The notes under the pieces are model-generated. The model saw only the letters and a program-made list of their open reading frames with translations. It ran no database searches and had not been told where the DNA came from. Both the position numbers and the translations under genes were made by a program. Positions 45,401-54,306 of a DNA stretch of 64,000 nt are shown one piece after another. Source of the stretch: Malachius bipustulatus. Its lineage: Eukaryota > Arthropoda > Insecta > Coleoptera > Melyridae. Each line of letters starts with the position of its first letter. Position 1 is the stretch's first letter. The stretch covers positions 1 through 64,000 of the forward strand of contig OU342631.1 of NCBI GenBank assembly GCA_910589415.1. Direction: 5' to 3'.

Positions 45401-46639
45401 AGAAGAGTAAGAGCCGTACTTAAAACTGAACTAAACGCAAGAAACAAGATCACAGCTATAACATCTCTCGCAATACCTGTAATACAATACAGTATCGACA
45501 TAATCAGATGGACTAAGGCAGAAATTAAAAAATTAGACACCCAGACAAGAAAACTCCTTACAATGCATGGCGCACTACATCCGCGAGCAGATATTGACCG
45601 ACTCTATATCCCTAGGCGAGAGGGGGGCAGAGGTATGATAAGTTTAGAAACCACCTATAACATTGCCTTAACAGGGCTGTCCAAATACTTAAAACTGAAA
45701 AAAAACGAAAAATATCTCGGCATGGTTTACAGACATAGCAAACCACAACAAATTGAGGAGGAGGCAACAGAAGAAACAACCCCTACTGAAGGTGGAAATA
45801 TAAGTAAACCTGAAATAAAAATAATTAAAAAGATGAAACAGAGAATGAAAGAAAGAATTAAAGAAGATCTAATGACAAAATGGAAAGCCAAACCCCTACA
45901 CGGTCAAATTGCGAATGAGGTGAATAAGGAAGAAATCGATCAGAGTCAGACTTGGACGTGGCTAGTGAAGGGAAATATAAAAGCAGAAACTGAAGCACTC
46001 ATAACAGCTTGTCAAGACCAGGCATTAGCAACAAACTATTTGAAAACAAAAATTCTAAAAACTGCCAAAGACGTAAAATGCAGACTTTGCCGATCGTTCA
46101 ATGAAACAACACATCATCTGGTATCTGGCTGCCCTATCCTGGCAAAAAAAGAATACCTCGACCGACATAACAAAGTGGCAAAGCAACTGCATTGGAATAT
46201 ATGCAGGCATTATAATACTGAAGTGAAGGAAAAATGGTACGAGCACCAACCTGATCCGGTGATCGATAACCCAAACATAACACTTTTATGGGATGAGAAG
46301 ATACATACCGATAGAGAAATTAAGGCTATTAAACCCGATCTGCTACTGAAGGATAAGAAAGCGAAACAATGCCTTATAATAGATGTCGCAGTCCCATCGG
46401 ATTACAATCTCACAGCCAAGGAAGCGGAGAAAAAGCTCAAATATAAAGATTTACAGATTGAGATACAGAGGATGTGGAACATGAAGGCTAAAGTCATTCC
46501 AGTCATCATCGGGGCAACAGGATTCATCTCTAAAACCACAACTATTTTAATAAAAGAAATCCCCGGAAAACACAATCTTCTTAGTATGCAAAAAGCCGTA
46601 GTGCTAAGTACAGCTCACATTTTACGGAAGATTTTGTAG
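42455..46639 (+). CDS. Retrotransposon polyprotein: OTU protease - Myb-like - RT - CCHC - restriction-like endonuclease
   Basis: 1394 residues from the first ATG (42455, context ACAATGG); the open frame extends upstream to 42416 without ATG. Residues about 45-190 form an OTU cysteine protease: DGNCLFR with Asp58 and Cys61, GTYGTSAEIMAMSE, and GGHYELL with His183. About 235-300, WTTDEYEEILFCHFY to ATQRRF, resembles a Myb/SANT-like DNA-binding segment. Around 460-490 is PPWEKRIVRQINELRKDLS, typical upstream of R4-type RTs. RT: APGVDAI near 635, RPITCLNTIYKI, motif A AWIDYQKAFDKLPHSW (Asp767), GIYQGDTLSPLLF, and YIDDLKV with Asp889 and Asp890. Then a CCHC knuckle (Cys1209, 1212, His1221, Cys1226) and the endonuclease KPDLLL with Asp1295 and IIDVAVPSD with Asp1310, followed by KLKYKDLQIEI. 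All catalytic residues are present. The OTU may process the polyprotein or remove host ubiquitin; that is inference. Confidence 0.95.
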   Translation: MEKREASEHSNDVNESSTFMTGVASGSGFEVPKVVIQRNPQNTTSAAKSFRIHRIMGDGNCLFRSVSLYLHKTESKHPQIRAEAVQFIRRHWNEYKDYLHLNPTEPTDQRSYCYKMRQDGTYGTSAEIMAMSEIFKITFNIYAERVAIENPYYTTTSNPTVVSRLPHPEYVNLLLTGNPEGGHYELLETFNKPQNLQGQKTMNNQELHRTKSDTQRKQITTETLEQNTQNTQRIKWTTDEYEEILFCHFYILEKTGTANMKEAFKLWKKRNPYSSHQLTANTMATQRRFILNNNKICTTELDAIHGAVRETLNLENSCPGIASDMEIVGRSMTPENRNTEKQIPNNTVQPSNKTEFSEPELSENTTIEDKDITDMEEEINKRMGEDKSTDNFMQRNPLYKLNDNENLRQQIALGNKAIQEILLKNPENYKKITSINKLIYATAFTIQEKIAPQTKQNIKHSPLMRDQPPWEKRIVRQINELRKDLSHLIESNKPELGNKMQGCKQKLYFKYKIRSSKDQNKLIETLKQKIAAKACRLKRYKKRSMQYKQNKMFSENTHKFFNSINSRAHKVKTAPPKKNIENYWKNIWEQDTKHNKKASWIQEEYDRTSNIKTMTWEHISEIEVKQAIDGAANWKAPGVDAITNFWLKKLNSIHKHMAIAYNEMIDGKQTIPKWMTKGRTFLMPKNKETQLAKNYRPITCLNTIYKILTKTIAARIEEHLVNNSLFPAEQKGCVKNTYGCKDHLLTSKMLHKDCKENKKSMSVAWIDYQKAFDKLPHSWIIETMNIYKIPPILLDFIRKTMENWNTDLTLKHEPNASNQHQNRHYNLETNDRIVIKNIKIKNGIYQGDTLSPLLFCIALFPLSSRLRNTKKGYKCKNEKETINHLLYIDDLKVIGKNDNELNEILKIVREFSDDIKMEFGLDKCAKASFEKGKLKSREHIELNDADNIKAMNQLDVYKYLGIDEHDGIQHQRMKAKLKKEYIRRVRAVLKTELNARNKITAITSLAIPVIQYSIDIIRWTKAEIKKLDTQTRKLLTMHGALHPRADIDRLYIPRREGGRGMISLETTYNIALTGLSKYLKLKKNEKYLGMVYRHSKPQQIEEEATEETTPTEGGNISKPEIKIIKKMKQRMKERIKEDLMTKWKAKPLHGQIANEVNKEEIDQSQTWTWLVKGNIKAETEALITACQDQALATNYLKTKILKTAKDVKCRLCRSFNETTHHLVSGCPILAKKEYLDRHNKVAKQLHWNICRHYNTEVKEKWYEHQPDPVIDNPNITLLWDEKIHTDREIKAIKPDLLLKDKKAKQCLIIDVAVPSDYNLTAKEAEKKLKYKDLQIEIQRMWNMKAKVIPVIIGATGFISKTTTILIKEIPGKHNLLSMQKAVVLSTAHILRKIL

Positions 46640-46751
46640 CGCTGAACAATAGTCATCCCTCTAAAAGAAACACCTTAGGAGCATGGTTTGCACCCGGTGT
46701 TTACTAGCGAATATTTTAAATACCTTAGCCTGAAGCTAAGTGAAGCATTTA

Positions 46752-46754
<3 letters not shown>
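46640..46754 (+). other. 3' UTR with two hairpins
   Basis: AAACACC (46668-46674) pairs with GGTGTTT (46696-46702). CTTAGC (46724-46729) pairs with GCTAAG (46735-46740) around a CTGAA loop, just before the TAA tail. In R2-type elements a structured 3' UTR is what the protein recognises for target-primed reverse transcription, and these stems are candidates for that role. Confidence 0.55.
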
Positions 46755-46783
<29 letters not shown>

Positions 46784-46849
46784 GACTTTTTTTGTCCGTG
46801 CAGGGGGGTTCTGTTGTAGGTAAGTAATGTAGGTAATCGAATAAATGAA
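46784..46849 (+). repeat. Target-site duplication, 3' copy
   Basis: Identical over 66 of 66 bases to 42249-42314, preceded by 29 bases of TAA repeat that may also be part of the duplication. Confidence 0.95.
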
Positions 46850-47379
46850 TTGAAACGCCCGGCGCTTATTGGACATTAGAAACGATCGTTTCATTTCTAT
46901 TTATCGATGAACGTTAAATGTCTTTTTTAGATCTTCTCCTTCCGGTTTTTTTTATTAGCTCTGTTTCGTTATTTTTAGCAAGAGGACGATTTAGGTACAC
47001 TTATGCCGGGTGTTGAAAAAGTCCCGGTATCCTACAATCAATCTTTAAATTTTGAGTTTAAGAAAATGCAAAAAAAAATATACAGTTTTTTTTAATAGGA
47101 CACCCTGTATATTATTATATATTCAGATATTCAGAGTTTTTATGGTTTTTATAGTTACGTTTGCAGCTTAAATTGAGTGGTTTGAGATCGTTTGAGAGTT
47201 ATAAACAAATTAAAATAGTATTTTTCAACCTTGAAGCCATTTACAACGAAAACGGCTCAAGCGATAGAGGAAAATGGCATGCCTGTCCTTATCTTTAAGT
47301 GTGAAAATAATGAAAAAAAAAGGAAAATTATAATTATTGATTTCAGCGATTATTTAATGTAAAAAAAGTGTAATTTTTT
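46850..47379. other. AT-rich spacer with a MITE end
   Basis: GCCGGGTGTTGAAAAAGTCC near 47004 and GGACACCCTGTATA near 47098 look like the two ends of a degenerate ~105-bp TACAGGGTG-type element. Confidence 0.4.
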
Positions 47380-47490
47380 CCAGACTTCAAATTATATGTT
47401 GAAGAAAAATTGAAAAAATAGTTCACTATATGAAAAATACAGGAAGAAAATAAATGGGGGACGCGGAAAAAACGTAAAAGATACATTACA
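47380..47490 (-). repeat. Family R tail fragment
   Basis: ACTTCAAATTATATGTTGAA and ATACAGGAAGA...AATGGGGGACG match the distal part of family R at 49200 (inverted), 56820 and 62340. Confidence 0.65.
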
Positions 47491-47538
47491 ATAACCTCCA
47501 AATAATTAATCAACCGCTCCTTTTTCTCAATCATATAG

Positions 47539-47680
47539 CTAGTAGCTTCTCTCTAATTCACTCCACGCAAATGCACCATTTTCTCTAACTCTAATAGCAT
47601 TTAAAACTTCCCTGACTGTACGCTGACTTACTCGCATTATTATGAATAGACTTCCTTTTTGTTTGTATCTAATCCTAAAC
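47539..47680 (-). other. Short minus-strand ORF downstream of a promoter-like site
   Basis: A frame open from about 47680 to the TAG at 47539 contains MRVSQRTVREVLNAIRVREN and GAFAWSELERSY. A shifted frame then continues LYMIEKKERLINYLEVI up to the family R boundary. Codon use looks coding and one frameshift would join the two. It may be a leader or gag-like part of a decayed element, or an exon interrupted by family R. Not recognised. Confidence 0.3.
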
Positions 47681-47799
47681 TATACTGATCTCTCTCGTAT
47701 TAAATAATAAAACTTTAGTTTCCACTAGTAGGATGCTCACTTACTAGCTCTCCCTCTTTACCACTCTAACTGAACTGGCTCCTGTAGCATCCCAAAAAC

Positions 47800-47860
47800 T
47801 GTACTGACTTATGCGCATCCTGGCGTTCTTTATATGCCATGGCAGATGACGTCATCTGTG
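47800..47860 (-). promoter_or_regulatory. Core-promoter-like site: CRE palindrome, TATA, initiator
   Basis: On the minus strand the 16-base palindrome CAGATGACGTCATCTG (47843-47858, a full cAMP-response-element core) is followed by TATAAAG (47828-47834). An arthropod initiator TCAGT (47803-47807) comes next, its A about 29 bases from the start of the TATA box. Order and spacing are those of a real promoter. Downstream a GTAAGT donor lies at 47739-47744. It could be a host promoter or an LTR promoter. Confidence 0.45.
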
Positions 47861-48774
47861 ACTTTTTTTATAGATTCCATACGCCTGCATGATGAATTCC
47901 CGAATCAGGCAGCATTTTGAAAAACGCGCAATAATAAAAAGAACATTTATTGATAATCACTTATAACATTTTTTTTTCTGGTTGCATCTTCAAGAGTAAA
48001 TAGACACGTACCTAATAATGAGCGGCGCTGTAAATTTTATTTTATGTACCTAAGAAGAATCGGCGCGGCATCATTTTTATTGCTTTCACGATTGGATGGA
48101 AATAAATCAATCCCCGGGGCAAGACGCCCGTTTTTACCTTTTCGATTTAATTATTCACGAAAATCAAGAAATACGACCGGAAAGCTTTTCCAATAAACAC
48201 GGAATAAAAATAAAGCAGCGTTAATTCTGGCCGCAGCGCAGAGGAAGCGGGCGGGCGGGCGCATGCACTAATTCCGGCTAGTCTTCTTCTGTACGTACCT
48301 GCCTGCCTGCCTGCCTAAAGCCTCGACGATGCGGACAATTTCCGCACACCCGAATTTCCTTCGGAAGCTTTCCCGGTGATATTTTCATTAAAACTTCTAT
48401 TTGGACGGCAATCCAATAAATTTGTTAGCGCGGAGTGAATTTTCAAAGTGGACGGACGGGCGGCGTCTTTACTGTACCTACCTACTAATCCTCTCTCTTG
48501 CTGCCGGTACACTTTTAGCACTTTTAGGGATGTTTTCTGAACGGAAAAATTAGGTCACGCGCTGCGATAATACCTAATTAAAACGGTTCTACATAGGTAG
48601 GTTAGGTAATTAGGGGAAATCTTGCTATGAAGATTAGATTATAACAGGGGGATTCGCTATTATAGTTCTGTTGAAAACTTCAATAACTATACGTAGGTAC
48701 TTGAGTTAGGTATAATTTCCGTTATAGGATAATTTCAATAAAAAAAATTAATTAATAAAAAATTTATTATTATT
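47861..48774. other. GC-richer anonymous segment with microsatellites
   Basis: (GGGC)n near 48249 and (CCTG)n near 48297 lie in a stretch (48050-48500) of raised GC. No frame is convincing. Confidence 0.3.
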
Positions 48775-49390
48775 AATTTCCGAGACCGGCAAAACCGATT
48801 TCTCGGTAATTATACGCGCTCTTATTACCTCCCAAAAAGTAGCGTCGCCCGGGTTCGAGAATTTTAAGGCCCTGGTTCAGGACCGTACTTTTTTGCAACG
48901 TACCTATAGGATTTTTTTTGGGCAACGGTACATCGCGGAGAGATTCTGTTTGCACGCACTTACTTAGGGAAAACATAGACATACAACTTTGTAGAGACCA
49001 TGTTTCTAAAAAAAAATTGCCGCTCACCTATCATTTTTCGCCGCTCACCTATCATTTCTTGCAGTATCTTGAAGTTTTTTCGATTTTTTTTATCGATCGA
49101 AAAAATTATAAAACGGTGCGATAATTCAGTTCCTCAAACGTTCGAAAAACTGTCAAAATCTGGAAAAACTTCGACAGGTCATTCCGACTGTTTTTCGTGT
49201 CCCCCATTTGTTATCTTCCTGTATTTTCTATATCATGAACTTTTTAAATTTTTTTTTCTTCAACATACAATTTGAAGTATGGCTTCAATTCGTCTCACGT
49301 ATATGTTGCCACAATTTCTTTTTTATTGTTTCTCACATTCACTTCTGAATGATTATTCTGAAAATTAGAAGAACAATCGCAACGACAGTT
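48775..49390 (+). repeat. Repeat family R copy
   Basis: Starts GAGACCGGCAAAACCGATTT. Includes GGTTCAGGACCGTACTTTTT, CATCGCGGAGAGATTCTGTT and ends with the inverted AGAAGAACAATCGCAAC block also seen at 53480. Small ORFs inside are read-through. Confidence 0.7.
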
Positions 49391-50069
49391 AACTCACCTT
49401 AATCCACATTGGTCTTTTAATAACGAAGATATGACAAATTTAAAAAATTATTATTAAAAACGTGGTGATGGTGGTGTAGGTACTACCGAGCAAGAACATG
49501 TAATAGATACATTCAAATCCCCACGGTTGGCCAAGGGGAGAGACCCTTGTTGTATCTCCCTAATCAGGAAAGATCGATATTGATAATAATAATTATTATA
49601 AGTACCTATGTCGGATTCTTTTTACTACCTATGTAGGTACTTATCTTGTACATCTAAGACGTGTAATGTAAATCTTGTAATTTGTATTAATGTGGCATTT
49701 ATATTAGGAAATTCTTGCCATTCCTTCCGCAATGAGATTTCCATTGAATTTTCTTATTCCCAGTATTCGCGGCAATTAATTTCATTTAAATGTTATCGCC
49801 GCACAAGAATTGTCCAGATTATCGGGCAAATTTAAATTGGAACTTAATATACGAGTAGGTATGGGTAAAATACCTTGTTTCCGTTATTTCGTGGATTTGT
49901 TTTATTGAAAGAATTCATTCCTTTTATTGTTCTGACAAGGGGGGGGGGGGGAATTTCTGCTGAATTTGTAAATATCTGCATGTAATAGGTACATATACAT
50001 GCAGCTTTGTCGTTTTTTTTTTAATAGTAGTCAGTTTTTCTGGCTATTTTAAACAATCTATTAAACAAT
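49391..50069. other. Spacer with a poly-G run
   Basis: About 12 G near 49939. The plus-strand ORF at 49608-49835 is unsupported. Confidence 0.35.
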
Positions 50070-51082
50070 ATACCGTGTGACAAGTTTCAAAGCAGAACAT
50101 AGGCAAATAGCATGGGAAATCACATATTTGCAGTTTATTTCTCACCACTTTTATCTACAAAAACGGTAATGGTGTCTATCGAAAGAGAATTATTTTCTGA
50201 GCACGCTGATACCAAATACTTAATAATTAACAGGTTTTTTTACCATGCCAGAAGAACTTAAAACATTTCCAAAATTAAAATTGTGAGCGGCCATGACATG
50301 CCTAATTCGAATAATTTTGTTACTGTCAAAACAAACATTTTTAATTACCAATACGCGTTTCCCTGAAAAGATTGTCAATGAATAATAATAATGGCTATTC
50401 TAATGCGGGACGCGTTTTTATCGCGGTGGTATTATTAACTGGCCGGCCAGATCTCCCGTCCTCCCGATTTAGCAGCTTATCCTTATAGTGATTTTTCTTG
50501 GGATCTTGGGGTTACCAAAAACAAAATTTACAGAGCTAGTCATTGCTGAATGTGCACTCGTTAATAACCAACATCTCGCCAACATCTCGGACAAGTCCGA
50601 AGCACAATTTATAAAAGGGTGGGAATATTAATTTCAAAATGAAGGACTATTTGAATATTTGTTGTACTTAGTTATTGTTTTAGTTCAATTATTTTACGTG
50701 TTTATTTTTCATAGGCAATTTTTGGTAAAACAAAATGATGGTAAATGAGGATTTTCGTAATTTTTTAATGATGTTCATTGTTCAATCAGAATTAAAATAA
50801 ATTAAATAATTGAAAATATTTGCTTTGACAGTGAAAAAGTTATCCTAATTTAGCATGTCATGGCTGCTCATCTTTTAATTTTGAAAATCTTTAAGTTCTT
50901 CTGGCATGATAAAAAAACTGTTAATTATTAAGTATTTGGTATCAGAATGTTCAGAAAACAATTCTCTTTCGATAAACACCATTATCGTTCTTATAGATAA
51001 AAGTGGTGAGAAATAAATTGCAAATATGTGATTTCCCATGCTATTCGCCTATGTTCTGCTTTGAAACTTGTCACTCGGTATA
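50070..51082. mobile_element. Element X, copy 2, complete foldback of 1 kb
   Basis: Arms of about 270 bases run from TATACCGTGTGACAAGTTTC to GAAACTTGTCACTCGGTATA and pair well throughout (CATGGGAAATCACATATTTG; GGTAATGGTGTCTATCGAAA). The central and right part matches 9451-10070. No ORF. A non-autonomous DNA element or foldback transposon is likely. Confidence 0.8.
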
Positions 51083-52280
51083 ATTAAGAGATTGCAGACC
51101 TCTTTTCCGCAACACTCATGCATCTGTGTAATACGTATGTAGGTATATAATTCATTCATAAGTTATTTATAAAAGGTGAAATAAAAAAAGTACAAAAGAT
51201 ACGTGTACCTCCAATATGTATAGAATGAAGTGTAACTAACAGTACCTTTAGATTCCTAGCAGGGGATTAAAATTATTCACCCCTTTTTGGCACTCTCATG
51301 TTGTTTGCCGAATTAATAAGCGATGAGATAAAAGCTGGGCTTTGATGCATAAACGCCCATTTGGGCAATAAAAAACCTGCTGCTAAATCTGCAGTGCGTA
51401 ATTCTCCATTATTCGAGTGCAATGGGGTTTTCCGTAAATGTACCTCTGCAAAATTAATAGACCTCACTGTAATAATAATTGTATGGTCTCAACGTATACC
51501 TACCTACATCATAATTAATTATATGTCACCTGTGCGTGAACCTGTGTATGTGTATATACCTAGTAATTATTGTGTGTGAATCTATATATAAAAGAATCCA
51601 GTCACTATATGAACAATTACCTGCGAATATTAAATTCGTGTTTTCGGCCATTTTTTTTGCAGGGTTGCCGCTATCTTGAATTACAACGTGGTGTTGATGT
51701 TTCTCGAAATAACGGCCGTATTTTTGATTTTATTGGGAAAAGCCGATTTTCTCAAGCCGAAAATAAACCGAACAAGCTATTTTTAACAAAATAAACGAAT
51801 TCCGGATATTTTTGTACACCTACTTGTTTATACCTTTGCTTGAATCAGACTAGGTTTTCTCGACCTGCCACACCCCCGCCTCGAAAATATTCTTTTAAAA
51901 AAGTCATGAGGTGAAGGTCTGTCAGCAATGATTTTTTTTAATCCTCAAGTCCAACTTTGTTTTACAAAAGTCGGGTCAGCTCCAATTTTTATCTTTTTTG
52001 TTAGTCAGCTGCGATTAAAAAAAATATTAGTCCAGTGAGCTAAAAAGTTCTTTTTTTTTAAGTTTGGTCTGGCCAGGTTCTAAATTTTTTTCTTTTAGAA
52101 AGTCTCAAAGGAAGGTATCACAGAAAAAAATAAAAAAAAAAGTTTACTAGTAAATTTAAATAATGTCACAATGAAATTAGGTACTTAAATGCTCACAACT
52201 TTTTAATGCAATGAAATACCTTTAGAAACTTCACCTGTATAATTTTGAAATATTAAGCTTTAAAAAATGCAGTAAGAACA
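51083..52280. other. AT-rich spacer, no supported gene
   Basis: Overlapping ORFs on both strands near 51270-51580 show no motif. Confidence 0.3.
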
Positions 52281-53039
52281 AGAGAGTCTCAATAACCCGA
52301 CCCCTGTTGATACGATTCGGATTAGCTGGATTCTACTGTATAATGCAAAAAAAATTCATGGCATTGAGAATCACGAATAAGCAAAAAACAAAACAATAAA
52401 TAAAAATTGTCAATGCTTCGAGATTTTCTACTGGTCCTTCAACTATAGCAATATCCCTTTCATAATATACCCACTCCAAAGATGATCAATGGGGTTGGGG
52501 TTTATAGATCGGGAATATTGCCGGCCATTCCATTACGGGATAACAAACAATTATTATTGGTTCAAGGACCTCGTCAATGTATCGTCTGGCCGTTAGGTAC
52601 TGCTCCATTTTCAAATCCGTGCAAGTCCAGTCAGCAGTCCCACTACAGTAATTAGGTATCACTTCTCTCACCCCATCATCCAAGTATCGTTCATCTTGAA
52701 GTCTAAAACCTCGTGCACGAGAATCGTTGTTGTTGCGGAAAAAAATTCTTCCACGTTCCAGTTGTTTTGCTGATGTCCAAAGTTCCTCCTAGCTCTTCGA
52801 TGCGCTTTTGAGTTAAATTTGGAACAACAGCTGCACTTCGTGAACGTAGCTGTCTTTCACGGAGTCCCCGTCTGTCTCGATATAAACCCGCCATCAGTAG
52901 TAACAACTTATTACTTTGGCTAACGTTCAATGCTGTCATTTTTGATATAAAATATTACAGTAATTATTTGCATTATACCAGTAACAGTCAAGCTAATCCG
53001 AATCATATCAGTCAGGTCGGATTAGCGGGACTCTACTGA
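52281..53039 (-). pseudogene. Decayed Tc1/mariner-like transposon
   Basis: Minus-strand fragments read in order as a Tc1-type (IS630 superfamily) transposase: GLRERQLRSRSAAVVPNLTQ, then WKNFF near a degraded FSCTRF, RLQDERYLDDGVREVIP, then YLTARRYIDEVLEP and VMEWPAIFP. In shifted frames come PDL and NPIDHLW, the block around the third catalytic acidic residue. At least two frameshifts and internal deletions make it non-functional. Both ends share an inverted repeat: GATTCGGATTAGCT and CCGACC at the left match the complement of the right end, which closes CTCTACTGA. Confidence 0.75.
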
Positions 53040-53274
53040 ATTTTCTAAATAAAAGGATATTTCATTGTGACGTTCATTTTACTAAATATCAAACATTTCT
53101 GGTTCTGCATGGTAATTTTGGAGAAAGAAAAATCATCGATTCTGCATTATTGCATGCATGTGTGCGCATTTAGAAAAAACCTTCTTGCGCATCAATCGCA
53201 GAAATAGTGTATTTTTATGCGATTCAATAATAAATATTTTCTTCCTATTTTTTTTTTATAATGAATTTAATGAA

Positions 53275-53340
53275 AAATAATGCGAACCCGCTCCAACAGT
53301 TAGCAAGTCAAGGATGTAACAAACTGAGCCACACGGTGCG
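53275..53340 (-). mobile_element. tRNA-like SINE head
   Basis: On the minus strand TGTGGCTCAGTTTGTTA resembles a pol III A box and AGCGGGTTCGCATT a B box, spaced about 40 bases. The arms do not form a full cloverleaf and the tail is AT-rich, so this is a SINE fragment or tRNA pseudogene, not a working tRNA. Confidence 0.45.
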
Positions 53341-53479
53341 TTTCGAATTTGTAGTGATGATGGGGTAGATATATGTAGTACGTCAGGTACCTACATCTAC
53401 TCATTTTATTTTTTAAACTGGTCATATCTTAGTTATTAAAAAACCAATTTGAATACTTTTTTCACCTGCATGTAGGTGA

Positions 53480-53720
53480 TTTAATTTTCGTTGCGATTGC
53501 TCTTCTAATTTTCAGAACCATTCATAATTGAATGTGAAAAAAAATAAAAAAGAAATTGCGAACCATTTCATCGATTTAATAATTTTATATAAGTGTAAGC
53601 TAATTTTGCACAAGCGAAAAACTTTTTTATCTTTCGTTTAAAGTGCTACATTAATCGAGGCGAATTGAAGCTAAGACATCAAATTATATGTTAAAGCAAA
53701 AAAAATGGAAAATTTCGGTT
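53480..53720 (-). repeat. Family R fragment inside family B
   Basis: GCGATTGCTCTTCTAATTTT and ATCAAATTATATGTTAAAGC match, inverted, the block at 49270-49390. Confidence 0.6.
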
Positions 53721-54245
53721 CAACTCGGTTATAGAATTGACACATTTTCACCCTTTTTCCTACCCACGACACTGGCTTATTATTGGAAAATATGCTAATT
53801 TTATTGCATTAACTCAAATTTCCAATAATTTTCTTCAAATCCTGTTAATTTGATTTCAAAGTTTTTTTGCCATCTTGCTCATACAATGGTTCAAAAAATT
53901 GTCAATTTTCCGTTAATGTTCAAAAAATTCAAATGGCCGCCATTTTGAAACGGCTCGGCCGATTTGGCTCAAGTGCAATACCAGACCACTCCTTGTGGAC
54001 ATCTTACTCTCACAAAAGTTTCAGCCCCCTAGATTGAAAACTGCGGCCAGAAACCGTGCCTCAAGGACCGCATTTGGGGAACTTTGAAAGGACACCCTGT
54101 AGAAGTAACGTGACTTTTGGATTTTTTTTCAACGAAAATCTAAAGTCATTCCCAAGCTTTACAAGAATCCAAAATTTCGTTCACTAATCTTGAAAGATAA
54201 AGCTACAGGAGCGTTTTTAAAATCGAAAAATCGTGATTTTGGAGA

Positions 54246-54266
54246 AATAAATAAATATATATATAA

Positions 54267-54306
<40 letters not shown>
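54246..54306. repeat. (TA)n microsatellite capping family B
   Basis: TA repeats with AAATA interruptions at the same end of family B as at 22953-23012. Confidence 0.95.

Larger units (their letters stand above)
42315..46754 (+). mobile_element. Complete OTU-protease-bearing R4/Dong-like non-LTR retrotransposon
   Basis: Element of about 4.44 kb between two copies of a perfect target duplication: 5' UTR (42315-42454), one ORF, 3' UTR (46640-46754) and a 3' end merging into (TAA)n. The restriction-like endonuclease downstream of the reverse transcriptase and insertion into a TAA microsatellite match what is known of Dong (R4 clade) elements. There are no poly-A tail, LTRs or APE endonuclease. 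The intact ORF and identical duplications indicate a young, possibly still mobile copy. The upstream OTU domain is the unusual part. Confidence 0.93.
53173..54245 (-). repeat. Repeat family B, copy 3
   Basis: Inverted relative to the other two copies: AAAAACCTTCTTGCGCATCA at the low end, AATGGCCGCCATTTTGAAAC and GGACACCCTGTAGAAGTAAC in the middle, and CTCCAAAATCACG-type sequence before the TA tract. A family R piece (about 53480-53720) replaces its middle. Confidence 0.75.

Noticed and set aside
43124..46249. Minus-strand ORFs inside the retrotransposon
   Set aside because: They lie antisense to an intact, domain-rich frame and are shadows of its A-rich codons.
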